Assembly: GCA_022495995.1 (NCBI GenBank) | Contig: JAFEMH010002340.1 | Location: 62,001 to 126,000 of the forward strand | Direction of reading: 5' to 3' | DNA from: Adenophora triphylla var. japonica | Taxonomy: Eukaryota > Streptophyta > Magnoliopsida > Asterales > Campanulaceae | Length of the DNA: 64,000 nucleotides | The notes under the pieces: generated by a model | What the model was told of the DNA's origin: nothing | Database searches by the model: none | What the model saw: the letters and a program-made list of their open reading frames with translations, nothing else | Shown: positions 53,225 through 63,486 of the stretch, piece after piece | How positions within the stretch are numbered: the first letter of the stretch is position 1 | How the letters are laid out: every line of letters starts with the position of its first letter | Translations under genes and position numbers: made by a program

Positions 53225-54853
53225 GTGCCAGACCTAATCGATTTTATTTCTGATAACTCTACAGTAGCCATGATTGGGGACAGCGGCGCGAAGCCTTTCG
53301 ACCCCCGCCTCCTGTCAAGCTCATTGCCACTCAATAACTCGGCCACCATCTCTGGACCTACCGCCAGCAAAAGGGACATGATCAAACAACTTGGTCTGAC
53401 CCCTCGCGTCCTAGAGTCCAGTGTTAAAACCCATCCTGAGTCCATTACCTTTGAATTCGAGTCTCTCGAGTCATCTGATGGCCTTACGCCAGAAGATTAC
53501 GAACTCATTGCCAATAATGTATTCCCGTATGCTCTTAATGAAAGCTTTGATCTTTCCAAGTATCCTCTCATTGCATCTTTAACAACTGAGAAATTAACTA
53601 ACACACAAACAGTTAATAACGATTCACTTGATAAAGAAGCAGACACATTAAACAAACAATACATTAAACACATCTTTAAGCATGTTGTCAAACGAGAAAA
53701 AAATAGGGCCCAAGCTGTCGAGGAGGTTTTAACCAAAGTGAATTTGGGAACTGCTGAAGAGCCAAAAGAGACGCAAATCGGGAGTTTTTTCACCGGCACG
53801 GAGCAAAACGCATTGACTGCACTGCTCAAAGAATTCGTGGACGTGTTCGCTTGGTCTTACCGAGACATGCCCGATTTAGATCCAGACATAGTGGAACATC
53901 GGATTCCCTTGAATCCCGAGGCTAAGCCCATCAAGCAAAAGCTACGCCGAATCAAGCCAGAATGGTCTTTGCAAGTCAAGGAAGAGATCTAAAAGATGCT
54001 CCGCGTCGGCTTCATAAGGGTGATCGAGTACCCGACATGGCTCTCCAACATAGTCACGGTCACCAAGGCCAATGGAAAAGTACGCTGCTGCGTAGACTTC
54101 CGAGATCTCAACAAAGCAAGTCCCAAAGATGACTTTCCACTTCCGAACATTGACATGTTGGTAGACACTACAGCCAATTTCGAGGTTAAGTCCTTCGTGG
54201 ACGGGTTTGCCGGATACAATCAAATCAAGATGGCCGAAGAAGATCAAGAAAAAATAGGCTTCACAACCCCCTGGGGAACCTACTGCTACACAGTAATGCC
54301 ATTTGGACTAAAGAACGTTAGGGCTATATACCAACGGGCAGCAACCACCCTCTTCCACGACATGATCCACAAAGAGATCGAAGTGTACGTCGATGACATG
54401 ATTATCCACTCAAAGAGATCAGATGGACAACACCTCACTGACCTGAGAAAGTTCTTCAACCGCATCTAGAAACACTCAATGAGGTTAAACCCTGCCAAAT
54501 GCACATTTGGAGTCAGCAGAGGCAAAGTCCTAGGATACATGGTCATCGAGCGAGGCATCGAAGTTGATCCTCAAAAGATCAAGGCCATCATCGAAATGGG
54601 TCACCTACAGTATATCAGCCGTTTCGTCAATGAGCTGACCTCCATATGCGAGCTGATTTTCAAACTAATAAAGATAAATGCAGACATCAAATTGAACTCA
54701 GAACACCAAGATGCCTTTGAAGAAATAAAGGCGTACCTTGTGAGTCCTTCGATCCTCTATTCTCCCTACGAGGAGAAGACACTTTTGCTATACCTAACTG
54801 TGACTGACACTGCAGTCGGAGCCATGCTCTATAAAGAAAAGAAAGAGTCGTGA
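53225..54853 (+). pseudogene. Element 6 reverse transcriptase
   Basis: Linker VPDLIDFISDN ... KVNLGTAEEPKETQIGSFF, then RT: HRIPLNPEAKPIKQKLRR, CCVDFRDLNKASPKDDFPLP, FVDGFAGYNQIKMAEEDQEK, VMPFGLKNVRAIYQR, VYVDDMIIHSK (intact YVDD, 54385-54396). After KAIIEMG an in-frame deletion joins directly to LQYISRFVNELTS. Stops TAA 53990-53992, TAG 54467-54469, TGA 54851-54853, all in one frame. Confidence 0.88.
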
Positions 54854-55759
54854 GTCGAGAATGCCATCTACTTCGTCAGTCAAAAATTTTAGGGCAGCGA
54901 ACTCAACTACTCAGCCCTCAAGAAAACCTGCGCAGCTCTAGTTTGGGTTGTCGAAAAGCTACGACACTACATGCAGTCTCTCACAGTGCCCTTGGTCTCC
55001 AAAATGGACCCAGTCAAATACCTCTTCGGCAAACCATCTCTGTCAATGAGGCTCGCCAAGTGGTCTTTCTTCCTAGCAGAATTTGACATCAAGTACGTGA
55101 ACCAAAAGTCAATCAAGGGACGGGTAATAGCCAAACAGCTGGCTGATTTCCCAATCGACGAGGCCCAAGGTCCTGAACCACAATTTCCAGACAAAGGAAT
55201 CTTCGCACTTGAAAGCGAAAACCGATGGCAACTGTTCTTCGACGGAGCAGCGAACAAAAGAGGTAACGGCATTGGTATGCTCTTGGTCGACCCCAAGGAC
55301 GAACACACCCCAATCGCCATAAAGCTAAATTTCGAGGTAACCAACAATGCCTCCGAATACGAAGCCTGAGCCGCCGGACTAGAGGCCGCACTCAAAAGGA
55401 ACGTCCAGAAACTCGAGGTTTACGAGGACTCAGCCCTGATCATCAATCACGTTTCCAACAAGTGGATAACAATATACCCAGGCTTGCAAAAATACCACGC
55501 TTGCATGGAAGACCTCATCACACAATTCAAAGAGGTCACCTTCCACTACATGCCATGAGACCGGAATCGGTTTGCAGACACCCTAGCCACCTTGGCTTCA
55601 CTCGTGGAGATCCCCGAGGGAAAGGCAATTAAGCCATTCAAAGTCGGGCGAAAGGAAATTCCCGCCTACTGCTGCGAGATCGAACCAGAGCCTAATCCCA
55701 TCAATGAGCCATAGTACAATCAGATCTTCCAATACCTCAAAAATGGGGAAACCACCTTC
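54854..55759 (+). pseudogene. Element 6 RNase H
   Basis: Same frame as RT. YSALKKTCAALVWVVEKLRHY, then MRLAKWSFFLAEFDI, LFFDGAANKRGNGIG (Asp), TNNASEYEA (Glu), YEDSALIINHVSNKW (Asp), RNRFADTLATLAS (Asp). Stops TAG ~54889, TGA 55367-55369, TGA ~55557 and TAG ~55712. Confidence 0.85.
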
Positions 55760-56983
55760 ATGAACGAGGAAGGTCAGCACAATGAAGGGGTCAAAGCCAA
55801 GAGCATCATGGCCCTAAAATGCCTCGCTTCTCACTTTGTCCTCCTTGGAGACATGCTATACAAAAAATGCTACCATGGACCGCTCCTACGCTGCATCAGC
55901 CAGAAAAAAGCAAGTGAGCTCATGAACGAAGTCCACAACGGGGCTTGCGGCCCCCACATGAACGCCAGAGCCCTGATGCAAATCATCCTTCGAATGGGCT
56001 ACTACTGGATCTCCATGGAAGCCAACTGCATCCGCTTTGTCCGAAGCTGCGACAAGTGTCAACGGTTCTCCAACCTCAAACATCTACCTCCTCACGATCT
56101 CTACTGCATGAATACGCCCTGGCCCTTCGCCACATGGGGAATTGACGTCATCGGGAAAATCGCTTTGCCAGGCAGCAACGGCCACGAATTCGTCTTGGTA
56201 GCCATCAACTACTTCACAAAATGGGTCAAAGCCAAGTCCTACAAGGTGCTCACCTCCAAGAAAGTCGCACACTTCCTCAAAGAAAATATCATCTGCCGAT
56301 ACGGCATCCCGAACGAGGTCATATCAGACAACAGCTCCCATTTCGAAGGAGAATGTGACAGACTGCTAGCCGAATTCAAGATCACACGCCACAAGTCTTC
56401 TCCCTACTGGCCACAAACAAACGGCGCCGTAGAAGCAGCAAATAAGACCCTCGAATGGATCATCCGAAAAATGACCACCCGAGGACGTGATTGGCCCGAG
56501 AAGCTGCACCTTGCACTTTGGGGCTATCGAACATCAGTTAGAATAGCCACGAGAGAAACTCCATTCGCCCTGACATACGGGATGGAAGCAGTACTATCCG
56601 TGGAATTGGAAATTCCCTCACTTCGAGTGCTGTTGGAAAATGAGATCAACGAAGTCGAATGGCTCCGAAGCCGACATGACAAACTGGCTCTGCTAGACGA
56701 ACGATGGCTAAAGGCCATGGAACACATTCGAGCCTACCAAAGTAGAATGGCTAGAGCTTTCGACAAGAAAGTCAAGTCCCGAGACATCAGGGAAGGCGAT
56801 CTGGTACTCAAAGAAAAGCCTCCCACTCGAACCAACCCACTGGTAAAATGAGAACCAACATGGATTGGCCCTTTCGTGATTCAAAAGATATTCTCCGGAG
56901 GTGCCATGAAGCTGACAGACCTAGACGACAATCCCTTCATGAATCCAGTCAACGGAAGCAAACTTCGCAGATACTTTGCCTAA
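55760..56983 (+). pseudogene. Element 6 integrase
   Basis: Zinc finger EVHNGACGPHMNARAL ... VRSCDKCQRFS; core WGIDVIGKIALPG (Asp), VISDNSSHFEGECDRLLAEF (Asp), QTNGAVEAANKTLE (Glu); C-terminal REGDLVLKEK. One TGA (56849-56851) where WEP is expected, then TWIGPFVIQKIFSGGAM to the stop 56981-56983. Apart from this single stop the protein is complete with all catalytic residues. Confidence 0.9.
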
Positions 56984-57744
56984 AGAAGACCAACTGTGCA
57001 TCTCTTGGCACTCCTTATAGTGTCGAACTACGCAGACCTGAGCCCTCTAGTCCGGGGGAATGTAGACAACCTTAATTGGTCCGATCTAAAAACACGCAAA
57101 AAAGTCAAAAGTTTGAATGTCAACCAAGACCACCATCAAGCTATACACTTTCCAAAGCATGCCCCCACCATCACTTTGACCAAGTCAAACAACGGCGGCA
57201 ACATCAAAGGACATCCGAAGGTCACTCAACATTAAACGACTGACCCATGTCAACTCCCAAGCTAGGGGCTTGTCTTCACCCTCAAGCGCTTCAAAAAAAA
57301 AAAAAAAAGAAAAAGAGCTCAAGCAGAAGCTATCAAAAAAAATAAAGCTCAAGCAAAAGCTACAAAAAAAGAGGTCAAGAGCCCGACGCCGACAAACAAG
57401 AGGCAAGGAAGCCACAGAAAAGACCGTCAACACGACTTGTCAAGGGATCATCCAACCTCCCATCCAAACATAAAACCCAAGCGAAAAGGGATTGCCGTCA
57501 AGGCCCAAGCTGCTTCAGTCCACGAATACAACAGAAAGGTCCAAAGTTGGACGCCGCCAAGGCTCACAAAAGAAACAAAAAGCAAACAAGAGATCTTGTG
57601 TCTCGACAAAGCTTTTTAAAAGCAAATCAAAAATCACTAACTATTACAACATTTCTTGATGAGTTCAAGCACGGTCTACTCTCAAGTTCACAACATGCTA
57701 AAAGATAGCTTAATACATTTAACACATAATGTGTCTGCAATGCA
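56984..57744 (+). other. Element 6 region after integrase
   Basis: Non-coding. Has GGGGGAATGTAGACAACC near 57053 (matched at 45513 and 25381), a purine-rich repeat at 57285-57375 and sequence shared with element 5. No gene recognised. Confidence 0.65.
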
Positions 57745-59289
57745 ATGAATGGATACTTAGGAGGTCATTCCATGCCATCTGCGCTTGTCCCCTCACCATT
57801 CTTCCCTTTCTTTCCTCGTCCCCGAAGAGTCTTCTTTTGCTCCACTCGAGCCAACTCTGTCTCTCTCAATCCGAGATTAGGAGTCCTCCCCGTAGAGTCA
57901 AACAATCCAGCAGCTCGCAGAGCTTCATTCACCCGTGCTTTGACTCGAATCTCCTCCCTGCGAGTCTGCAAAAGAGGATCTCTCTCCGTCAGTCGGTCAA
58001 CTCGAGTCTCTTAGTCAAACAAAGCATCTCCCGTAACATCCTGAGGGTCAGACCAGGCTTCGGCACTCCTAAGGCAATAGCTGCGACGGCAACCGGGCCC
58101 CAGAATCGCATCACGCCTGCTTCCCAAAATCACTTGGGACTGCCCAACACGCTGCTCGTACCAATCCAGGTACTCGGTGGTTAATACAACACTCTCCCGA
58201 TGCTGAAGGAGCACCACAGGAGGGAAAGCAGAATACTTCCATACCCTCAGAAAATACAAAAGAGCACCTGGAGCTTCCATACAAAGATGAGCTACCTCCA
58301 CAGTGGCAAGGTCATCCCAGCCCAGTAAAGGCTCCTACCTCATCCCGAACTGCCTAGAAACAAGCGACGGAATGTAAAAGGAGGACCAAGACAAACCTGG
58401 AACTCTCACAACATAGGACCCTTTCTTGAAAGGCCCTCCTAGTCTCAATTCCCCAGTGCAGAACACACTAGCGGATCTGATGCGTACCAAGCTGTGCCAT
58501 CCATCTCTCCCAGGCGGACTGATCCATATCCAATACAAGAAGTCACCGAGCAAACGACCACGGGCTAAACGACATCGAAGCCTCGGGCATAGCCTGAAGT
58601 CTCTCTCGCAGCTACAAAGTGAGCAAAGCGGGGCTTCCCCCTCTCATGAACCTATCTCCAGTCGCCAGACGATCAATGCCATGAAGGGTCTCCCCCTGCA
58701 CCAATGGAACAATATCCTCTCCAGCTCTGAAGTGCCCTACCACATCCAGCAAAGCGCCGTCGCAAACCCCAAGGGAGCTGACCATGAAAAGCGTCGCTAT
58801 CACGCACAAGGCAAATGCATCCCACGAGACGTCACTCTCATCATCGCTCATAAACCGTTCCGGAAGCGCAGAAATGTCAATGTGGCCCGAATCAAGAGTC
58901 ATACCCAGTGCTTCTTCCAATGAAGTCTGAAGGAAGCATGCAAGCTTCATGCTCACGGCAACACCGCCAATCAAAGGAAGCGAGATGGCCTCCACCTTTG
59001 GTCCTCCCATCAAAGCCCGAAAATCCTCAAAAGTGAGCGTCACTTCATTTTAGGAGAGACTATACACATGCCTCCTAACATCCCAGAACTTCGCGGCGGC
59101 CCGCAACAGTTCCCAATTAGGAACCAACTCCTTAAGGGACCAAACCGAGCAGAGTCGAAACCTCACCTCGAAAGCCTGCCTATGATGCCTCATACGGTGT
59201 CGCATCCACATTTTCAGCCGCTCAAGGAAGTATGCTTGCCGCTCCTTCGAAAGCCTCGGCAAAACTCTTGGAACAGATGAAGAATCCAT
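57745..59289 (-). pseudogene. Plant-mobile-domain-like antisense gene (element 6)
   Basis: - strand. Start chosen at MDSSSVPRVLPRLSKERQ (59289). ELVPNWELLRAAAKFWDVRRH is followed by TAA (59052-59050) and, in the same frame, VTLTFEDFRALMGGPKVEA, the typical start of a plant mobile domain (TLEDV-LLGLP type). Then SWDAFALCVIATLFMV, LLDVVGHFRAGEDIVPLV, GSPALLTL-stop-LRERLQAM (TAG where Trp is expected), DQSAWERWM. After frameshifts, VWKYSAFPPVVLL and VVLTTEYLDWYEQR (58250-58150). Plant mobile domains occur in Arabidopsis MAIN/MAIL proteins and in transposons. The remnant in element 5 shows it belongs to the element family. Confidence 0.65.
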
Positions 59290-59370
59290 GGCAAAAATGG
59301 AGGTTCCTAGAGAAAATGAGGAAGAAAGCTCGAAATGATTGCAAATGGGAAGTGAGAGAAGTTCAGACAT

Positions 59371-59772
59371 CCTGAAAACACTTATCTCTTCCCCAAAAGA
59401 AAATATGATCCGTATGGACCTCTTTGCATGCTAGGTCTGTCCGTACGGACCTCTTTGCAACATGGTCCCACGTTTTCAGCAAACAGTAAAACAACCACTG
59501 TTCCCAGCAAGACCTTGCTTTAAACTGCCCAAATTCTGGCCAAAGCCATTTTTGGCAACCATACACTAACCACAAATGCACTCCCAGCTCACGTGGCATG
59601 GACAAATAGTAAACTAGCAACAATTCCTAGGATAATCCCCGGGAATCACAAAATACGACATTACATCTCAAATAAAATACTTTGTTGCGCATATACAAAA
59701 TATTTTATTACAGGTACCAAAATGTCTGTTGCTAAACAAAAAAAAAACAACAAAAATTGAAAGAGGAAAATT
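59371..59772 (-). promoter_or_regulatory. Upstream region of the antisense gene (element 6)
   Basis: No coding frame. Contains GTCCGTACGGACCTCTTTGC (59430-59449) and CCGTATGGACCTCTTTGC (59410-59427), the half or whole of the palindrome found in the LTR at 48585-48604. Promoter role is inference. Confidence 0.35.
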
Positions 59773-59873
59773 AAATGAGCCCTACTCCGACTCATCATCA
59801 TCAAACGAGAAGTCAGGCAACTCGGCAAACTCGCCAGCCACACCCTCATCATCAGAATACTGGACCCCCTCCT
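59773..59873 (-). pseudogene. Short acidic antisense frame end (element 6)
   Basis: - strand VQYSDDEGVAGEFAELPDF ... DDDESE-stop. Matches the acidic end at 47224-47042. Its upstream part is lost at the junction with element 7. Confidence 0.4.
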
Positions 59874-60489
59874 GTGTTTGCTGCTTCAACGACTCCGTTA
59901 GTTTGGGGCCTATAGGGAGATGACTTGTGATGGGTTATTCTGAATTCTGCCAGTAGCCTGTCGCATTCCCCCTCAATGTGGGATGCATTATCTGAAATGA
60001 TTTCGGCCGGCAACCCGTATCTGCATATGATGTTCTCTTTGGCTTCCGGGTCGAGCGGTATCCAGGCATGTCTTTATAGGACCGCGTAAACACGTCCACA
60101 AATTCTCTTAGCAGCTCAATCAGGGTATCCTTCTCGGTCCCCTCAAAGAAACTACCAATCTGCGTCTCTTTAGGCTCTTCTGCAGTTCCCAAATTCACAC
60201 TTGTCAAAACCTTTTCGGCAGCTTGGGCTCAATTTTCCTCTTTCCGAACAACCTGCTTAAAGATTTCTTTAATATATTGTTCATTTAATGTGTCTGCTTC
60301 TTTATCTAGTGAATCATTATTAACTGTTTTTTTTTTAAGTTATTAGTTATTTCATCATTAGTTAAAGTGGCAATCAAGGGATACTCAGAAAGGTTCATCA
60401 TTTCATTGAGAACGAAAGGGAATACAGCGTTTGCTACAACCTCGTAGTCTTCAGGCGTAAGGCCATCGGACGACTCGAGAGACTCGAAC
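59874..60489 (-). pseudogene. Element 7 RT stub fused to integrase core
   Basis: - strand after 60490: ESSDGLTPEDYEVVAN-like linker, NNDSLDKEADTLNEQYIK, TAA-type breaks, SVNLGTAEEPKETQIGSFF, FVDVFTRSYKDMPG. Then a small deletion leads to IPLDPEAK, which passes straight into ENIICRYGLPAEIISDNAS (integrase), EGECDRLLAEF and PQTNGVVEAAN with the catalytic Glu. RT, RNase H and the integrase N-terminus, about 2.3 kb in element 6, are gone. The frame breaks off near 59877. Confidence 0.8.
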
Positions 60490-63486
60490 TCAATAATGAG
60501 AGACTCGGAGGACTTTTACATAGGTTGACACAAGGGGACGGGGGACCAATCCAAGCTTTGTGATCATTTCCTCCTTGGTCGCGGACGGGCCTGAGAGAGT
60601 TTCCCAATTCTTCAATGGCATTGCTGTCAGGGGCCTCATGACTCGGGATTTGCGCTGTTTCTGTTCTCCTTTCTCAATCATTGCTATCATCTCTTTGACT
60701 GAACCGAAATCAATCAGGTCTGGCACCTGAACCTCTTCTCCGAATAACTGCTGCATAATCGGACCATCCCAATCATCTGAAAAGACTTCTGTGGCTTTGG
60801 CTTTCGGCATTGTCAGCTCAAACTCAGGCTTTGGGCCTTCTTGGACAGTCGGGACCACAGTGGCAAGCTTCTCGAACTGCTCTACTAGGCTTGGAATGCC
60901 TTTGAAAGTGTACTCGCTCTCCATGGTAGTGGTAGCCCCAGGTATCTTGGGTAGATCCAAAAACAGTCTACGAACCGGATTTGCCTTGGTTCCTCTGAGC
61001 TTGTTAAGGTCATGCTGTAACTTCATCCATCCCTCTGCCGGAGTAGGCTCTTTGACTGGGGCGCTACCCTGCTGTGTCGGACCTTTTACAAAGTAGTCAT
61101 CCAAATGAGGACTGAAAGGGAGAGGTTTAGGGCCGTTGATCGGGACCCTTCCTGTGGCAGCTTCTCCCCTTTTCCGGGCAATCTCCTTTTCTTTCGCAGT
61201 GTCTACCGAGGTGGCCTCATATCCCAGGCCGTGGCGAGTTTTCTGTCCTTTCACCTCAATAACTTTGTGAGTTCCTTGCTGATGCTTCCCCAGACCGAGA
61301 CCGGGCAGGTAGCTCATTCTTCTCATCATCTTCAAGACTGGAGGGATCTTGTCCCGAGTGATCGTCAGATCTATGTTACAAACTTGGGCTTTGGGAGGCT
61401 CGACCGTGAAGCCTGTTAGCATGAGACCTTCCTCGTCATGTTTGATCTCCAGAATAGGTATCCCACCCGTATCAGTGCCCTCCAAAGTGACTAGGTCTCC
61501 ATAAATGGTTGTCAAATCCCCATCCGAAACAAACTTCACACACTGATGGAGGCTCGAGGCAACCCCTTTAACTTGATGCAGCCAAGGTCTTCCCAGCAGG
61601 GCATTAAAGGTGATCGGGATGTCGATAACCTGGAATTCCACAGGTATCATCTTTTTGCCAAACCAGAGGGCCAAAGTAGCAACCCCAAGTACTGTGCGGG
61701 ATGTAGAGTCATAAGCTTTGACTGTGAGGGAGGAAGGCTTTAAATCTGTGGATTTGATGTCGAGCAGACTCATGATCTTAGCCGGGAGGATATTCATCCC
61801 GGACCCATTGTCAACCAAAACTCGGGGAAGACGCCGTTCATCCAGCTGGACTGTGATGAAGAGGGGCTCGTTATGATCGGCTCCGAACTGAGGGAGATCG
61901 AGGTCTGTGAAAGTGATTATATTCCCATAGTGAATGTTCCCAATCAACTGCACCACATCATCAGGAGTAGCATCAATAGGGACTAGCGTGCGGGCTAGGC
62001 TTTCTTCCAGCTTTAGCTTGTGGGGGTACGATGAGGTAAGCAGGGACCACAAAGAGATGTTGGCCTGAGTTTGTTTCAGCTGGGTGAGCACGGGATCCTC
62101 CTTCTCGAGGTCAGGAGTTTCGGCTGTCTTGGCATAGGGGAGACGGTCTTCCCTTGGTGCTTGATCTGCTACCTTCTTATCTGTCTTGGGGTTCCCCTGG
62201 TAGATCTGCCCGGATCGGGTCAACAGGTTGACTTCCTCATCAGTCGCTTCTTGACTAGATTTCTTCAATGCTGCCAAGGTCAACGGGGGAGCCTTTTTGG
62301 CTACCGGCCACTGGTTCTGACGGAGTCTAGCAACGGTGAGGGGCTGAGCTTGAGCTGTACTGGCTCCTTCCTGGGCAGCTTTTAAAACTGCTTCCCATGT
62401 CACAGGCTTTTGAACCCGGGATTGTGTTGCTGTCCCCTGGATGGCCCACAGAGCTAGGGCGTCCTCCGATTTGCCTTCATAGCCTGCCTTGTCCATAGTT
62501 ATCATACAACAGGAATTGCTATTCTCAGGGCTCGGCGGCTTTTCGATTTCATCTCCGGTATAGTGCAGCCACTCTGGTTCCTTTCTGTAATACTCAGAGC
62601 TGGAGACGATTATAGCATTCTGCGTGGGAGGAGCATCGGGTATCATGCCGGTTTCCAGGACTTCTCTGAGAGCTGAAATACATTCGGGGAAGGTGACCTC
62701 TTCTTGGGTAACCCTGACAAGGATTGTTACTTTGTTTCGGGGCGGATTTGATCTGACCATGGTTACTTTCTCATTGGGGAGGATGGGAGTCAGTTTCCCT
62801 CTCTCTAACAGATCTTCAACTATCTTCTTGGATCGGGTGTCTGAAAACCCTTTCCCCAAAGCATGGTAGGCAGTGTTGAACTCTATGACATCCACGTGTT
62901 CAGCCCCAGGAAAATTCATGGCTTTCATGTCTTCGGTTTCATAATCGTCTTCCGAAGTTTCCTCAATCTTACGGCTATCAGCCTCCATCTCATCATACAT
63001 CTTCTTTCTTTCGCCCTTGCAAGCAGGGCAACCACAAGTAAAGGATAGACAACGCTCCCCTTCATAGTTTGACGTAACAGCTCGGTAGATCTGGGTCCAA
63101 ATGAGGAGTACCCGGGGTCCACTATCAGGTACATGAGCAATTAAGAAAGCGTCATGTGGGTCCATGGGTATAAAGGCAACTGGGGAGACATTTAGATCAA
63201 TAACCCTTTTCAGTGACTCCATGCACTCGGTGTGTTCAAGCGGCTCGGCAGTGACCCTTACAGTTGTGATGCCGTCTGTTTTAGGGAAGGAAGAAAAGGA
63301 ACCGATGACGTTTACGAATTCATCATCTTCCGGTCGCTGTAAACCTCCCTTTTCAACCAGTGCTTCAATGAACCTTCTCCATTCTCCTACTAGGTCCTTA
63401 TAGGGAACATTGTGCTCTAGGATTTTGGATATGTATGGATCTGCAAGTGGGCTTTGTTGTTCTTCATCCTCTGAGGTATTCGAGCA
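60490..63486 (-). CDS. Element 7 protease-region polyprotein, ~1000 codons, intact frame
   Basis: The longest open frame of the window; it starts after a TAA at 63489-63487 and its first Met is at 63222 (MESLKRVIDLNVSPVAF). Order: CGCPACKGERKKMYDEME (Cys-rich) near 63020; KPVTWEAVLKAA near 62390; LTQLKQTQANISLWSLLTSS near 62080; NIHYGNIITFTDLDLPQFG near 61920; active site VLVDNGSGMNILPAK (61826-61782); VIDIPITFNALLGRPWLHQ; G-patch-like PGLGLGKHQQGTHKVIEVK and HGLGYEATS (61310-61210); linker to RT ending VLRVSHY at a frameshift. Aspartic protease of Gag-Pol with a G-patch-like module that could bind nucleic acid. It is intact while flanking RT/integrase is deleted. Confidence 0.85.
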   Translation of the reverse strand, partial: CSNTSEDEEQQSPLADPYISKILEHNVPYKDLVGEWRRFIEALVEKGGLQRPEDDEFVNVIGSFSSFPKTDGITTVRVTAEPLEHTECMESLKRVIDLNVSPVAFIPMDPHDAFLIAHVPDSGPRVLLIWTQIYRAVTSNYEGERCLSFTCGCPACKGERKKMYDEMEADSRKIEETSEDDYETEDMKAMNFPGAEHVDVIEFNTAYHALGKGFSDTRSKKIVEDLLERGKLTPILPNEKVTMVRSNPPRNKVTILVRVTQEEVTFPECISALREVLETGMIPDAPPTQNAIIVSSSEYYRKEPEWLHYTGDEIEKPPSPENSNSCCMITMDKAGYEGKSEDALALWAIQGTATQSRVQKPVTWEAVLKAAQEGASTAQAQPLTVARLRQNQWPVAKKAPPLTLAALKKSSQEATDEEVNLLTRSGQIYQGNPKTDKKVADQAPREDRLPYAKTAETPDLEKEDPVLTQLKQTQANISLWSLLTSSYPHKLKLEESLARTLVPIDATPDDVVQLIGNIHYGNIITFTDLDLPQFGADHNEPLFITVQLDERRLPRVLVDNGSGMNILPAKIMSLLDIKSTDLKPSSLTVKAYDSTSRTVLGVATLALWFGKKMIPVEFQVIDIPITFNALLGRPWLHQVKGVASSLHQCVKFVSDGDLTTIYGDLVTLEGTDTGGIPILEIKHDEEGLMLTGFTVEPPKAQVCNIDLTITRDKIPPVLKMMRRMSYLPGLGLGKHQQGTHKVIEVKGQKTRHGLGYEATSVDTAKEKEIARKRGEAATGRVPINGPKPLPFSPHLDDYFVKGPTQQGSAPVKEPTPAEGWMKLQHDLNKLRGTKANPVRRLFLDLPKIPGATTTMESEYTFKGIPSLVEQFEKLATVVPTVQEGPKPEFELTMPKAKATEVFSDDWDGPIMQQLFGEEVQVPDLIDFGSVKEMIAMIEKGEQKQRKSRVMRPLTAMPLKNWETLSGPSATKEEMITKLGLVPRPLVSTYVKVLRVSHY

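Larger units (their letters stand above)
48286..59873 (+). mobile_element. Element 6: Ogre/Tat-like Ty3/gypsy, no 3' LTR
   Basis: LTR, PBS (49554), leader, gag-like N-terminus, protease, RT, RNase H and integrase in one + strand frame from 50795 to 56983, then a 2.9-kb downstream region with an antisense plant-mobile-domain gene. The end is a junction near 59873 with the inverted element 7. No 3' LTR was found, so target duplications cannot be read. Confidence 0.85.

Noticed and set aside
61105..63403. Several + strand frames of 60-105 codons
   Set aside because: Opposite the 1000-codon protease-region frame; none has a recognisable motif.
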